Assembly (NCBI GenBank): GCA_001189345.1
Contig: LFKV01000015.1
Location: forward strand, 186,001 to 250,000
Direction of reading: 5' to 3'
From: Candidatus Paraburkholderia kirkii
Lineage (GTDB): Bacteria > Pseudomonadota > Gammaproteobacteria > Burkholderiales > Burkholderiaceae
Length of the DNA stretch: 64,000 nt
Shown piece after piece: positions 36,856 through 46,113 of the stretch. A program made the position numbers and the translations under genes. The notes under the pieces are model-generated. The model made no database searches and had not been told where the DNA came from. It saw only the letters and a program-made list of their open reading frames with translations. Numbering within the stretch: position 1 is the stretch's first letter; every line of letters begins with the position of its first letter.

Positions 36856-36954
36856 GTTGACCGACGCGGCGCGCCCGGCCGCGCGATTCCCGCACGTTAC
36901 AATCCTCGTTCACGCAAGCCGCGCGCTTGGCCGACAGACCGTTCCCGTTTCACC

Positions 36955-38409
36955 ATGACCGACAAGCCTTCCCGCCGGCACGCCGCCGCGCATTCCCGCC
37001 TGGGCGCGCTCCATCTCGCGCCGGATTCGCTCGCGTTCGCGCTCGATTGCGCGGCGCAGGCCGTGGGCGCGGTGCGCGCGGGCTCCGCGCTGCCGGTTGC
37101 GCTGCAGACGGTCATCGCGTCGGCGAAGCATGCGGTGGCCCGCGGCGCCGTTCAGGACATCGCGTATCGCGCGATGCGCCGTCTCGCGCTCGCCGATGCG
37201 CTTCTGCACGAGCTCGTGAAGAAGGCGCCGCCGCCGCATGTGGCGAACGTGCTGGTCTGCGCGTTTACGCTGCTCACCGACGACGAAGCGCACGCCGCCT
37301 ATGCGCCGTTTACCGTGGTCGATCAGGCGGTGAGCGCGATCGCCACGCGGCGCGAATTCGCTTTCGCGAAGGGGCTGGTCAACGCAGTGCTGCGCAACTT
37401 CCTGCGCGAGCGCGATTCGCTCATCGTTCAGGCGCGCGCGAATCCCGTCGCGCGCTGGAACTACCCGCAGTGGTGGATCGATGCGGTGAAGCGCGGCCAG
37501 CCCGATGCGTGGGAACGCATCCTCGAAGCGGGTAATCTGCAAGGGCCGCTCACGTTGCGCGTGAATGCGCGTCATGCCAGCGTCGATGAATATCTCTCGC
37601 GTCTGCGCGACGCAAATATCGAAGCCGATGCGGCGGGCCTGCACGCCGTGCGCCTGAAATTGCCGATGCCCGTCGACCGCATTCCGGGCTTCGACGTTGG
37701 CATCGTGTCCGTGCAGGACGCGGGCGCGCAACTCGTGGCGCAACTGCTCGACGCGAAGAACGGCATGCGCGTGCTCGACGCATGCGCCGCGCCGGGCGGC
37801 AAGACCGGCCACATTCTCGAACTCGCGGACGTCGATCTCGTCGCGCTGGAAAGCGATGCGGAACGCGCGACGCGCATCGAACAGAATCTGACGCGGCTGA
37901 AGCTCCGGGCACGGACGAAAGTCGGCGATGCGGGCGATCCCGCGCAATGGTTCGACGGCAAGCCTTTCGACCGCATTCTCGCCGACGTGCCGTGCTCGGC
38001 GTTGGGCATCGTGCGGCGTCATCCGGACATTCGCTGGCTGCGGCGCGCATCGGACATCGATGCGCTCGTCCAGGAGCAGCGTCGCATCCTGAGCGCGCTG
38101 TGGCCGCTTGTCGCCAAGGGCGGCCAACTGCTCTACGTGACGTGCTCGATCTTTCCGGAGGAGGGCGAGGAGCAGGCCCGCTGGTTTGGAACCGCGCATG
38201 AAGATGGGGTACGATTGGACGCGCCGGGGCAATTGTTGCCGACAGCGGCGCGCGTGAGCGCGGATGCGGTGCAGGGCTCACCGGACGGTACAAATCTCGC
38301 AGGCTCCGTTCCGGGCGAGGCGCAAGGCGCCCGTCAATCGTCCAGTCGGAACGCGGAGGCCTTCGCGGATCATGACGGATTCTTCTACGCGCGCTTTCAG
38401 AAACGGTGA
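36955..38409 (+). CDS. rsmB: 16S rRNA m5C967 methyltransferase RsmB (Sun)
   Basis: Methylates C967 of 16S rRNA. 484 aa from MTDKPSRRHAAAHSRLGAL. An in-frame upstream ATG at 36835 lies inside the terminator and is rejected. An NusB-like N-terminal domain (about residues 20-170) is followed by the SAM-binding domain with ACAAPGGKTGHILEL, DRILADVPCSALGIVRRHPDIRW (catalytic Cys region) and LLYVTCSIFPEEGEEQ (second Cys). The C-terminus ends HDGFFYARFQKR. Its TGA overlaps the GTG of the DUF4390 gene. Intact. Confidence 0.94.
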   Translation: MTDKPSRRHAAAHSRLGALHLAPDSLAFALDCAAQAVGAVRAGSALPVALQTVIASAKHAVARGAVQDIAYRAMRRLALADALLHELVKKAPPPHVANVLVCAFTLLTDDEAHAAYAPFTVVDQAVSAIATRREFAFAKGLVNAVLRNFLRERDSLIVQARANPVARWNYPQWWIDAVKRGQPDAWERILEAGNLQGPLTLRVNARHASVDEYLSRLRDANIEADAAGLHAVRLKLPMPVDRIPGFDVGIVSVQDAGAQLVAQLLDAKNGMRVLDACAAPGGKTGHILELADVDLVALESDAERATRIEQNLTRLKLRARTKVGDAGDPAQWFDGKPFDRILADVPCSALGIVRRHPDIRWLRRASDIDALVQEQRRILSALWPLVAKGGQLLYVTCSIFPEEGEEQARWFGTAHEDGVRLDAPGQLLPTAARVSADAVQGSPDGTNLAGSVPGEAQGARQSSSRNAEAFADHDGFFYARFQKR

Positions 38410-39002
38410 CGATCAAACGCTTTTTTCCGCTTCGGCTCGCGGCCGTCATCTGGACTGCGCTGACGCTCTGGCTGAGTTTCGTCGCGGCCGATCCCGCGGT
38501 TGCCGAAACGATCGCCGTGCAGCGCGCGTCGCTGCAAGCGGACAATGTCGGCTGGAGCCTCGACGCGCATTTCGACTTCGATCTCAACAACAGTCTCGAA
38601 GAAGCCGTGAACCGCAGCGTGCCGCTCTACTTCACGATCGATTTCAACCTGTCGCGGCCACGCTGGTACTGGTTCGACGAAGAGCCGGTCAACGTGTCGC
38701 AGAGCATCCGCCTTTCCTATCAGCCGCTCACGAACGAATATCGCGTATCGACGGGCGGCCTGCAATTGCGTTTCGCATCGCTCAACGAAACGCTCGCGGT
38801 CATCAAGCACGTGACCTCGTGGCACGTCATCGATCGAAACCAGGTGCATGGCGGAGAAACCTATACCGCATCGGTGCGCATGCAGCTCGACATCGCACTG
38901 ATGCCCAAGCCGTTCCAGATCGACGCGGTGAACAACCGCGACTGGAACCTTTCCTCGGACTGGAAGCGTTTTACCTTTACGGCGGCAGAACGTGCGAAAT
39001 AG
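38406..39002 (+). CDS. DUF4390 secreted protein
   Basis: 198-aa protein with a signal peptide (residues 1 to about 33, ...FVAADPAVAE) and a beta-rich mature part. It has no known function, but is conserved between rsmB and ntrY in betaproteobacteria and overlaps rsmB by 4 bp. GTG start. Its position suggests a link to the NtrY/NtrX two-component pair. Intact. Confidence 0.83.
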   Translation: MTIKRFFPLRLAAVIWTALTLWLSFVAADPAVAETIAVQRASLQADNVGWSLDAHFDFDLNNSLEEAVNRSVPLYFTIDFNLSRPRWYWFDEEPVNVSQSIRLSYQPLTNEYRVSTGGLQLRFASLNETLAVIKHVTSWHVIDRNQVHGGETYTASVRMQLDIALMPKPFQIDAVNNRDWNLSSDWKRFTFTAAERAK

Positions 39003-39026
39003 ATTTTTCGACGCGGCCGCACGGAC

Positions 39027-41455
39027 ATGAAGAGTTTCGTCGTTCGGTTGCTGGTCTCGACAGTTGCGCTCACGGCAGTCCTGCTGCTCGTGATGCTCGC
39101 GCTCGCGAGTGCGAACACGGAGTTCTTCGACCGCTACTACTGCTGGCTCTACGCCGCGAACGTCGCGGTGGCGCTCATCTTCATGCTGATCGTCATCAGC
39201 CTGTTCGTGATCATCGTGTCGCGCGTGAGGCAGGGGCGCTTCGGCACGCGCTTGCTCGCGAAGCTCGCGTTCATCTTCGCGCTCGTCGGCGTGGTGCCGG
39301 GCGCGATCATCTATGTGGTTTCGTATCAGTTCGTGTCGCGCAGTATCGAGTCGTGGTTCGACGTCAATGTCGAGACCGCGCTCACGTCGGGCCTGACGCT
39401 CGGGCGCGGCATGCTCGAGAACTCGCTCGCCGATTTCAGGAACCGCAGCCGGCAGATGAGCGATCAGCTCGCAAGCGCCGATCCCTCGAGTCTCACGCTC
39501 GCGCTCCTGCGCCTGCGCGATCAGTACAACGTGCAGGATGCGGTCGTGTTCGAGCGGCCGCGCGATCAGTACAACCGCGAGAACCTGGCGTCGAACAACG
39601 GCTTGCAGCGCGTGCCGGGCTTGCGCACGGTCGCGCAGGCGTCGGGCAATTACTATGCGCTCCTGCCGACGAACGAGCCGACCAGCACGATGCTGAAGGC
39701 GGCGCAGGATCATCCGTACGGCGCGATCGAAGGGGAGATCGACGGCGATCCGAAATCGAACGGGCCGAAGGGCGCGCTGCGGCTGCGCGTGATCGCGAAG
39801 ATCCCGGACCCGACCACGACCACCGAATTCCAGCACGTCGACCACTTCCTGCAGATCGAACAGCCGGTCAGCCAGGAGCTCGCGCGCAACGCCGACGCCG
39901 TGCAGCGCGCGTATCGCGAATATCAGGAAAAGCGGCTCGGGCGCACCGGCTTGCGCAAGATGTACATCGGCACGCTGACGCTCGCGCTCTTTCTCGCGAG
40001 CTTCATCGCGATGATGCTCGCGCTCGCGCTCGGCAACCAGCTCGCGCGTCCGCTGTTTCTGCTCGCGCAGGGCACGAAGGAGGTGGCCGAAGGCGACTAC
40101 ACGCCCAAACGCGAGATCAATTCGCGCGACGAGCTCGGCTTCCTCACGCAGTCCTTCAACGCGATGACGCGCCAGCTTTCCGAGGCGCGCGCGGCTGTCG
40201 AGAACAATCGTATTGCGCTGGAGCATTCGAAGGCGTACCTGGAGAGCATCCTCGCCAATCTGACGGCGGGCGTGTTCGTGTTCGATCGCCAGTTCCGCCT
40301 GACCACCGCGAACCGCGGCGCGGAGCGCATCTTCCGCCAGCCGTTCGGCGCGCTGCTCAATCAGCTGCTCGATCAGATCGACGCGCTTGCCGAGTTCGGC
40401 GCGATGGTGAGGAAGGCCTTTGCCGAGCGCGACGCGGCGGCGGTCGGCAGCGGGCATCCTGTCGGCGATCGCGGGCACTGGCAGCAGCAGGTCGCGGTGA
40501 CCGTGCTGGGCGAGGACGATCCGCTGACGCTGCTCGTGCGCGGAACGCAGCTGCTGAGCGTGACCGACGGCGAGCCCGAGGACGCGGAAACGACCGGCTA
40601 CGTGGTCGTGTTCGACGACATCTCCGACGTCATCTCCGCACAGCGTTCGGTGGCATGGGGCGAAGTCGCACGGCGGCTCGCGCACGAGATCAAGAATCCG
40701 CTCACGCCCATTCAGCTTTCCGCCGAGCGCCTGCAGATGAAGCTCGCGGACAAACTCGCGCCGCAGGACGCCGACGTGCTCAAGCGCGCGTCGACGACCA
40801 TCGTGAATCAGGTACAGGCGATGAAGCAGATGGTCGACGACTTCCGCGAATACGCGCGCACGCCGCCCGCGGTGCTCGGCAACCTGCAACTGAACGATCT
40901 CGTTGCCGAAGTGCTGACGCTCTACGGCATCGAGGAGGGCAAGAGCCCGATCAAGGTCGATCTCGCCAAGCTGCCCGTGATCCGCGGCGACGCGACGCAG
41001 ATCCGCCAGGTGATCCACAACCTGCTCCAGAACGCGCAGGATGCGGTGGCGGACGCCGCGGAGCCGCGCGTCCTGCTCGAAACCAGGACAGTAGAATATG
41101 GCGAGCCCGATGCATCGGGTCACGCGCGTGTCGCGGTTCGTCTGACGGTCTCGGATAACGGCCCGGGTTTTCCGGCGCGCATTCTTTCGCGCGCTTTCGA
41201 GCCTTACGTGACGACGAAAGCGAAGGGCACGGGCCTGGGACTTGCAACGGTAAAGAAGATCGTCGATGAGCACGGCGCGCGTATCGACATACGCAACCGC
41301 TCGAAGGCGGCGGACGTGGTCGAAGGTGCGCAGATATCGATTCTGTTTCTACAATTCGCGGACGATACCGCCGCCCCGGCGCAACGCCTCCGGGCGCCGG
41401 TGCGACAGCGAATCAGGGAACGACAAAAGCAACAGTGCAGACAAGGGCAGCGTAA
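39027..41455 (+). CDS. ntrY: NtrY-type sensor histidine kinase
   Basis: Membrane sensor kinase about 810 aa long. Transmembrane segments lie near residues 7-28, 44-66, 78-100 and 310-335. A HAMP region follows (NQLARPLFLLAQGTKEVAEGDY), then PAS (LANLTAGVFVFDRQFRLTTAN), the H-box GEVARRLAHEIKNPLTPIQLSAERLQ, N-box LLQNAQDAV and G boxes DNGPGFP and GTGLGLATVKKIV. The tail is shifted: the expected end PPGAGATANQGTTKATVQTRAA with TAA just before the ntrX ATG is in the next frame from about 41385. As written, the frame runs to 41477 and overlaps ntrX by 22 bp. The shift is outside the catalytic part. Confidence 0.9.
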
Positions 41456-42169
41456 ATGGCAACCATCCTGGTGGTAGACGATGAAATGGGGATCCGGGAA
41501 CTGCTCTCGGAGATCCTGAGCGACGAAGGCCATGTCGTGGATGTGGCGGAAAACGCGCAGCATGCGCGCGACTACCGTCTACAGCAGACGCCCGATCTCG
41601 TATTGCTCGACATCTGGATGCCCGATACCGACGGTGTGACCCTTCTGAAAGAGTGGGCCGCGCAGGGCAAGCTCACGATGCCGGTGATCATGATGTCCGG
41701 CCACGCGACCATCGACACGGCCGTCGAGGCGACGAAGATCGGCGCGCTCAACTTCCTCGAAAAGCCGATCGCGCTGCAGAAGCTGCTGAAGGCCGTCGAG
41801 CAGGGCCTCGCGCATGGCACCGCTGCTCCGCCCACGGCAGCCGCGGCGAAGCCGCCGGCGAGCACGAGCACGTCGGGCGTGCCGGTGGCGGCCGCGTTGC
41901 CGACGGCTTCCGCCCTGAGTGCATCGCATGATGCGGCAGCAAGCGGCGGAACGCAGGGGCAGGCGGGGCAGACCGCATCCATCTCGTTCGACATCCCGCT
42001 GCGCGACGCGCGCGACGCGTTCGAGCGCGCGTATTTCGAGTATCACCTCGCGCGCGAGAACGGCAGCATGACGCGCGTGGCGGAGAAGACGGGGCTGGAG
42101 CGCACGCATCTGTATCGCAAGCTTAAGCAGCTGGGCGTCGATCTCGGCAAGAACAAGAACGAGGTCTGA
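41456..42169 (+). CDS. ntrX: Short NtrX-type response regulator without AAA+ domain
   Basis: 237-aa response regulator paired with ntrY. The receiver has the acidic pair D8/D9, phospho-acceptor D52 in LLDIWMPDTDG, T/S in MSGHATIDTA and K in LEKPI. A long Ala/Pro-rich linker (about 122-180) leads to a Fis-type helix-turn-helix (MTRVAEKTGLERTHLYRKLKQLGVDLG). The sigma-54-interacting AAA+ domain of classical NtrX is absent, so it should act with sigma-70 or as an antagonist. This layout is usual in burkholderiales. Confidence 0.88.
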   Translation: MATILVVDDEMGIRELLSEILSDEGHVVDVAENAQHARDYRLQQTPDLVLLDIWMPDTDGVTLLKEWAAQGKLTMPVIMMSGHATIDTAVEATKIGALNFLEKPIALQKLLKAVEQGLAHGTAAPPTAAAAKPPASTSTSGVPVAAALPTASALSASHDAAASGGTQGQAGQTASISFDIPLRDARDAFERAYFEYHLARENGSMTRVAEKTGLERTHLYRKLKQLGVDLGKNKNEV

Positions 42170-42252
42170 GCGCGGTCTCAAACAATTTTGGAAAAATGCG
42201 CGGAGGGGCTTGAGAGGTGTGGTAGTCTCTGCTATAGTTCCACCTCTTTGTT

Positions 42253-42328
42253 GGCCCGGTAGCTCAGTTGGTAGAGCAGCGGATTGAAAATCCGCGTGTC
42301 GGTGGTTCGATTCCGCCCCAGGCCACCA
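42253..42328 (+). tRNA. tRNA-Phe (anticodon GAA), with an acceptor-stem mismatch
   Basis: Cloverleaf with anticodon loop TTGAAAA (GAA), T arm GGTGG-TTCGATT-CCGCC and encoded CCA. The acceptor strands are GGCCCGG and CCAGGCC, leaving position 5 (C) opposite A at 68. Canonical proteobacterial tRNA-Phe has G there. The mutation is at base 42320. The gene may still function with a weakened stem. Confidence 0.92.
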
Positions 42329-42337
42329 GAATGCAAG

Positions 42338-42371
42338 AAGCCCGAGAGCATCATCGCTCTCGGGCTTTTTT
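42338..42371 (+). terminator. Rho-independent terminator of tRNA-Phe
   Basis: AAGCCCGAGAG-CATCATCG-CTCTCGGGCTT followed by a run of T, 9 bp after the CCA end of tRNA-Phe. Confidence 0.88.
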
Positions 42372-42430
42372 CATTTCCGCGCGTGATGCTGCGATGCTGC
42401 GCATTTAACGGCGGCGTCGCGTGCGAGCGT

Positions 42431-42467
42431 AAAAAAACGGGCAGATCGCGCAAGCGATCTGCCCGTT
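42431..42467 (-). terminator. Terminator of the glycoside hydrolase-like gene
   Basis: AACGGGCAGATCGC-GCAA-GCGATCTGCCCGTT, a 14-bp perfect stem. Read on the minus strand it is followed by seven T. On the plus strand only four T follow, so the main direction is leftward. Confidence 0.85.
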
Positions 42468-42507
42468 TTCTTCTCAGCGCACGCAGCCCGGCACAGAGCC
42501 GCCTTCC

Positions 42508-43900
42508 TTACCTCGGATTTGCCGCGACGAAGTTCTTGAACGCCGTGTAGGCCGCCTTCGGCGTCTTGCCGTCATTCATGAGCAGACCGTATGTGCCTTC
42601 GCCGCCCGCCGGATCGTCGTACAACTCGTACGTCTGAATTGCCTGGATGCCGTACTTCGACGCCAGCGCGACGAACTGCGCCATCATCTGGTTGCCGACG
42701 AGATACGACGCGACCTACTGATCGGTGCCGTACCAAGGCCGCACGCCGAACTCGTTGATCCAGATCGGCTTGCCCATCTGCTGCAGCGTCGCAAGCACGT
42801 CATGGCAACCCGTGCCGCCGCACGCGTTCGTGAAGTCGCCCATATCCAAGTACCAGTGCCACGCCGTGATGTCCCAGTTGATGGCGAGATGACCCGTCGT
42901 GCCGTCGGATTGTGTGCTGTTCGCGAGCATCTGGTCGAAGCCGTAGTGCAGCCACGTGCCGCCGCCCATGACGATCTTGCCGTTCGATCCACCGACTTCA
43001 CGCCGTCGATCATGCCCACGCCGCGTGCGATCTGGAACTTCGCGTTGTCGAACTGATCCGGAGTCACGCCGTCGACGTTGCCGGTAAGCGCTGACGATTC
43101 GAGTTCGTTCGACACTTCGTAGTTACGGGTACTTGTACGCGGTCGCCGTCCACACGCCGAGCTGGAAGCCCGCGCTGTAGGCGTCGCTTTCGCTGGCGAA
43201 GTCGATGCCCATCAGCATCACCGGGTACACGGTCACGCCGCCCGTCGCCATCGTCTTCGCGATGCCCGCGAGCTTGTTCGCGCCCCACTCGCTGAACACC
43301 TCGTTGCGGTATAACCTCGTTGCGGTATATTTTCGCGCCGAGATCCTGCAGTTTCGAAAGCTGCAAGGCCGGGCTGGAAATGTCGTATGCGCCGCCTTCG
43401 TTGTTGTGGCCGTTCGCGCCGTAGAAGATCCTGGCGGTCGCCTTCGTGTTGTTGACGACGACGTTCACGTTCTGCACCGAGCGCGTGCTGCCCGTCGAGT
43501 CCGTGGCCGTGATCTGCCAGGTGTGTTTGGCGTTGACCTGGCGCGTCGTGTCGACGGTCGTCGAGAACGATCCGTTCGCCGGCGTGGCGTCACGCGCGAC
43601 CTTGTTGCCGGTCGTCATGTCGACGACGGAGACTTTCGTCCATTTCGAGCCCGTCGTGCCCTTGACCGTCACGGTGCCCGAAACGGTGGTGTTGACCGCC
43701 GGCGACGTCACCGCGAAGGCGGTCGTGTTGCGGCTGGCCGCAGCGACGGTCGAGGCCGTATCGAAGGCGTCGCTGGCGCTACCGCCGCCGCATGCGGCGA
43801 GCAACAGGCCGGCCGCGACCGTTGCGGCGATCAGACTTGCCTTCGGCCCGAAAAGGATGCGCTGAACAGTGAGTAAAGAAGTGTGGTTGAAATTCTTCAT
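42508..43900 (-). pseudogene. Lipoprotein glycoside hydrolase/cellulase-like protein, multiply broken
   Basis: Starts MKNFNHTSLLTVQRILFGPKAS, with a lipobox LLLAACGGG, then an Ig-like domain (VTSPAVNTTVSGTVTVKGTTGSKW...ITATDSTGSTRSVQNV) and a TIM-barrel hydrolase-like part (RIFYGANGHNNEGGAYD; ITAWHWYLDMGDF; KPIWINEFGVRPW, with a Glu in the nucleophile-like INEFG context). Breaks are a 16-bp tandem duplication at 43298-43329, further shifts around 43000-43150, and an in-frame TAG at about 42716-42718 (GTDQ-stop-VASYLVGNQMMAQF). The C-terminus KTPKAAYTAFKNFVAANPR is intact. The clan (GH5/GH39-like) is a guess from the INEFG motif. Confidence 0.75.
43298..43329. repeat. 16-bp tandem duplication inside the hydrolase-like gene
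   Basis: ACCTCGTTGCGGTATA occurs twice without spacer (43298-43313 and 43314-43329). Because 16 is not a multiple of three, it shifts the frame after ...GAKIYRNEV. It looks like a recent slippage event. Confidence 0.93.
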
Positions 43901-44133
43901 GCTATTAATAAGTACATCTGATGGATGCGTGGTGAGTCGATGAATTGGGTGCGTCTGCCGGAGCGCCGCGGAGCAGGCGGATCGAAAACGGACCAGCGAT
44001 CCTGCATGACGCTGCGGGAGGGTATTGAGAGTGGTTCTTATTCTGAACCCGAATGAATTACCCCCGTGCGATGGCGGATCGTCCGACTCCATGACGGACC
44101 CCGCCAGACAACCGAGCTACGGCCGGCGGATTC

Positions 44134-44149
44134 ATGCAAACGTTTGCAT
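44134..44149. promoter_or_regulatory. LacI-family-type operator palindrome
   Basis: ATGCAAACGTTTGCAT, a 16-bp perfect palindrome with the central CG and AAACGTTT core typical of LacI/GalR-family operators. It is 234 bp upstream of the start of the hydrolase-like gene, which fits sugar-responsive control. No LacI-type gene is in this window. Confidence 0.65.
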
Positions 44150-44423
44150 GCGCATTCGCGGAAAACTTGCGGATGACCCGGGTCAGGGTAGAAATTGCTG
44201 TCACCCCGATGGCTCGGATATCTATGCCTGTCTATCGGCCGAATCTTCTGAGGGTTTAGCGAGCTTTCCCAATATTGCCGATATATTTCTTCTGATTAAG
44301 GCAATTATTTCATGTCATCGAGATGCGGACGTGAGATCGCGATGGCAACCGGCGCCGCCGCAACGAACATCCGCGCCCGAGCCGGCGCACGATCGCGCTC
44401 CGTGCTAAAATTCGCGCCGAATT

Positions 44424-44464
44424 AAGGACTTGCCTCGTCCTCGGACCTGTAAGTCCTTTTCTTT
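44424..44464 (+). promoter_or_regulatory. Leader hairpin with T tract ahead of queC
   Basis: AAGGACTT (44424-44431) pairs with AAGTCCTT (44451-44458) around a GC-rich 19-nt loop, followed by TTCTTTT. It could be an intrinsic terminator or attenuator 235 bp upstream of the queC start. I could not fit it to a known preQ1 riboswitch class. Confidence 0.45.
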
Positions 44465-44698
44465 TAGACGCTCCGAAACGTTCGCACGATGCGCCGAAGC
44501 CATCCCGCGGCGCTCGACGAGCCTTCTCCGTTCCGCTATCGGCGGCATAAAAGGGGCGCGCGTCCGGGCGAAGGTCGCCGGCCTATACTGGACTCGCAGG
44601 GCGTCGCTGCCCGCGCCGCTCATCGTCGAGTTCGGTCACTCCGACTGCCTGTGCGGCGCGCGACGCCAATCTCAATCACGGAGTACGGAGTTTTCACG

Positions 44699-45436
44699 GT
44701 GACTCGGATAAACGCTAAAGACAGCGCGCTCGTGCTGTTCTCCGGCGGCCAGGACTCGGCCACTTGCTTCGCGTGGGCGCTCGAACGCTACAGGACGGTC
44801 GAGACACTCGGCTTCGATTATGGACAGCGGCATCGCGTCGAACTGGAGTGCCGCGACGGTTTCCGCGCGGCAATCGCGAGCGGGTTTCCGCAATGGGCGG
44901 AGCGGCTCGGCGAAGATCACATGATCGACCTGTCGGTGCTCGGCGCAATCAGCGACACGGCGATGATCCGCGAGATCGAGATCCGGACGACGACAACAAG
45001 CGGCTTGCCCAACACGTTCGTGCCGGGCCGCAATCTGCTGTTCATGACGATCGCGGCGGTGGTGGCGTATCGGCGCGGGCTGAAAGTGCTGGTCGGCGGC
45101 ATGTGCGAAACCGATTTTTTCGGTTATCCGGATTGCCGCGACGACACGATGAAGGCGCTGCAAGTCGCGCTCAATCTCGGAATGGAGACGCGCTACGCGC
45201 TGGAAACGCCGCTCATGTGGCTCGACAAGGCGGACACCTGGCGTCTCGCGGAAACCCTGGGCGGCGAGGCGCTGGTCGAGTTGATCCGCGTCGAAACGCA
45301 CACATGTTATGTCGGCGAGCGCGCGGAATTGCACGACTGGGGCTTCGGTTGCGGCCAGTGCCCGGCATGCAAGCTGCGCAAGCGCGGCTACGAGGCGTAT
45401 CGCGCGGGCGAGCAGGTCACCATCGCGCCGGTTTGA
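44699..45436 (+). CDS. queC: QueC 7-cyano-7-deazaguanine synthase
   Basis: Converts 7-carboxy-7-deazaguanine to preQ0 using ATP and ammonia, in the queuosine pathway. 245 aa; GTG start ([28 protein letters not shown]) with the PP-loop SGGQDS. The zinc site is in [32 protein letters not shown]. An open frame upstream to 44489 has no conservation. It forms an operon with queE and queD, 27 bp and 17 bp apart. Intact. Confidence 0.94.
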   Translation: MTRINAKDSALVLFSGGQDSATCFAWALERYRTVETLGFDYGQRHRVELECRDGFRAAIASGFPQWAERLGEDHMIDLSVLGAISDTAMIREIEIRTTTTSGLPNTFVPGRNLLFMTIAAVVAYRRGLKVLVGGMCETDFFGYPDCRDDTMKALQVALNLGMETRYALETPLMWLDKADTWRLAETLGGEALVELIRVETHTCYVGERAELHDWGFGCGQCPACKLRKRGYEAYRAGEQVTIAPV

Positions 45437-45463
45437 TTTTTATCTGAGATTCACAGGGCAGTC

Positions 45464-46096
45464 ATGACGTATGCGGTAAAGGAAATTTTCTACACGTTGC
45501 AGGGCGAGGGCGCCAATGCCGGTCGCCCGGCCGTGTTTTGCCGTTTCGCGGGCTGCAACCTGTGGTCGGGACGCGAGGAAGATCGCGCCGACGCCGTCTG
45601 CCAGTTCTGCGACACCGATTTCGTCGGCACCGACGGCGAGAGCGGCGGCAAGTACAAGACGCCGGCCGAACTCGTCGCGAAGATCGCGTCGCTCTGGCCG
45701 GAGGGCGCGGCGCACCGGTTCGTCGTGTGCACCGGCGGCGAACCGATGCTCCAGATCGACCTGCCTTTCGTCGACGCCCTGCACGAAGCGGGTTTCGAAA
45801 TGGCGATCGAGACGAACGGCTCGCTGCCCGTGCTCGAAAGCATAGACTGGATTTGCGTGAGCCCGAAGGCGGACGCGCCGCTCGTCGTGACGAAGGGCAA
45901 CGAGCTGAAGGTCGTGGTGCCGCAGGACAACCAGCGTCTTGCCGAGTACGAGAAGCTCGACTTCGACTATTTCCTCATGCAACCGATGGACGGCCCGTCG
46001 CGCGACATCAACACGAAGCTGGCGATCGACTGGTGTAAGCGCTATCCGAAGTGGCGCCTGTCGATGCAGACGCACAAATATTTGAACATCCCCTGA
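45464..46096 (+). CDS. queE: QueE 7-carboxy-7-deazaguanine synthase
   Basis: Radical SAM enzyme making the 7-deazaguanine ring from 6-carboxytetrahydropterin. 210 aa. The cluster-binding cysteines appear as CX14CX2C in GCNLWSGREEDRADAVCQFC, the arrangement known for this QueE clade instead of CX3CX2C. The glycine motif is VVCTGGEPMLQIDLPF. Intact, middle gene of queCED. Confidence 0.94.
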   Translation: MTYAVKEIFYTLQGEGANAGRPAVFCRFAGCNLWSGREEDRADAVCQFCDTDFVGTDGESGGKYKTPAELVAKIASLWPEGAAHRFVVCTGGEPMLQIDLPFVDALHEAGFEMAIETNGSLPVLESIDWICVSPKADAPLVVTKGNELKVVVPQDNQRLAEYEKLDFDYFLMQPMDGPSRDINTKLAIDWCKRYPKWRLSMQTHKYLNIP

Positions 46097-46113
46097 TTAG
46101 ACGGTCAGCCGAC

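Larger units (their letters stand above)
43901..44698. other. Long divergent intergenic region
   Basis: About 800 bp between the hydrolase-like gene (leftward) and queC (rightward). It holds a LacI-type palindrome at 44134-44149 and a hairpin with T tract at 44424-44464. Frames open across 44489-44698 read arginine-rich sequence with no family features and are not considered coding. Confidence 0.55.

Noticed and set aside
36835..36954. Upstream ATG for rsmB
   Set aside because: It lies in the htpX terminator and translates into Arg/Pro-rich sequence not seen in RsmB.
38397..41273. 958-codon open frame on the minus strand opposite the DUF4390 and ntrY genes
   Set aside because: Composition is typical of codon-position bias on the opposite strand; the plus-strand genes are clearly real.
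44424..44464. preQ1 riboswitch call at the queC leader
   Set aside because: The hairpin lacks the short conserved A-rich tail and loop sequences of preQ1-I and could not be fitted to preQ1-II or III.
44489..44698. N-terminal extension of queC
   Set aside because: The open frame has Arg-rich, non-conserved sequence; QueC proteins begin close to the [16 protein letters not shown] strand, so GTG 44699 is preferred.
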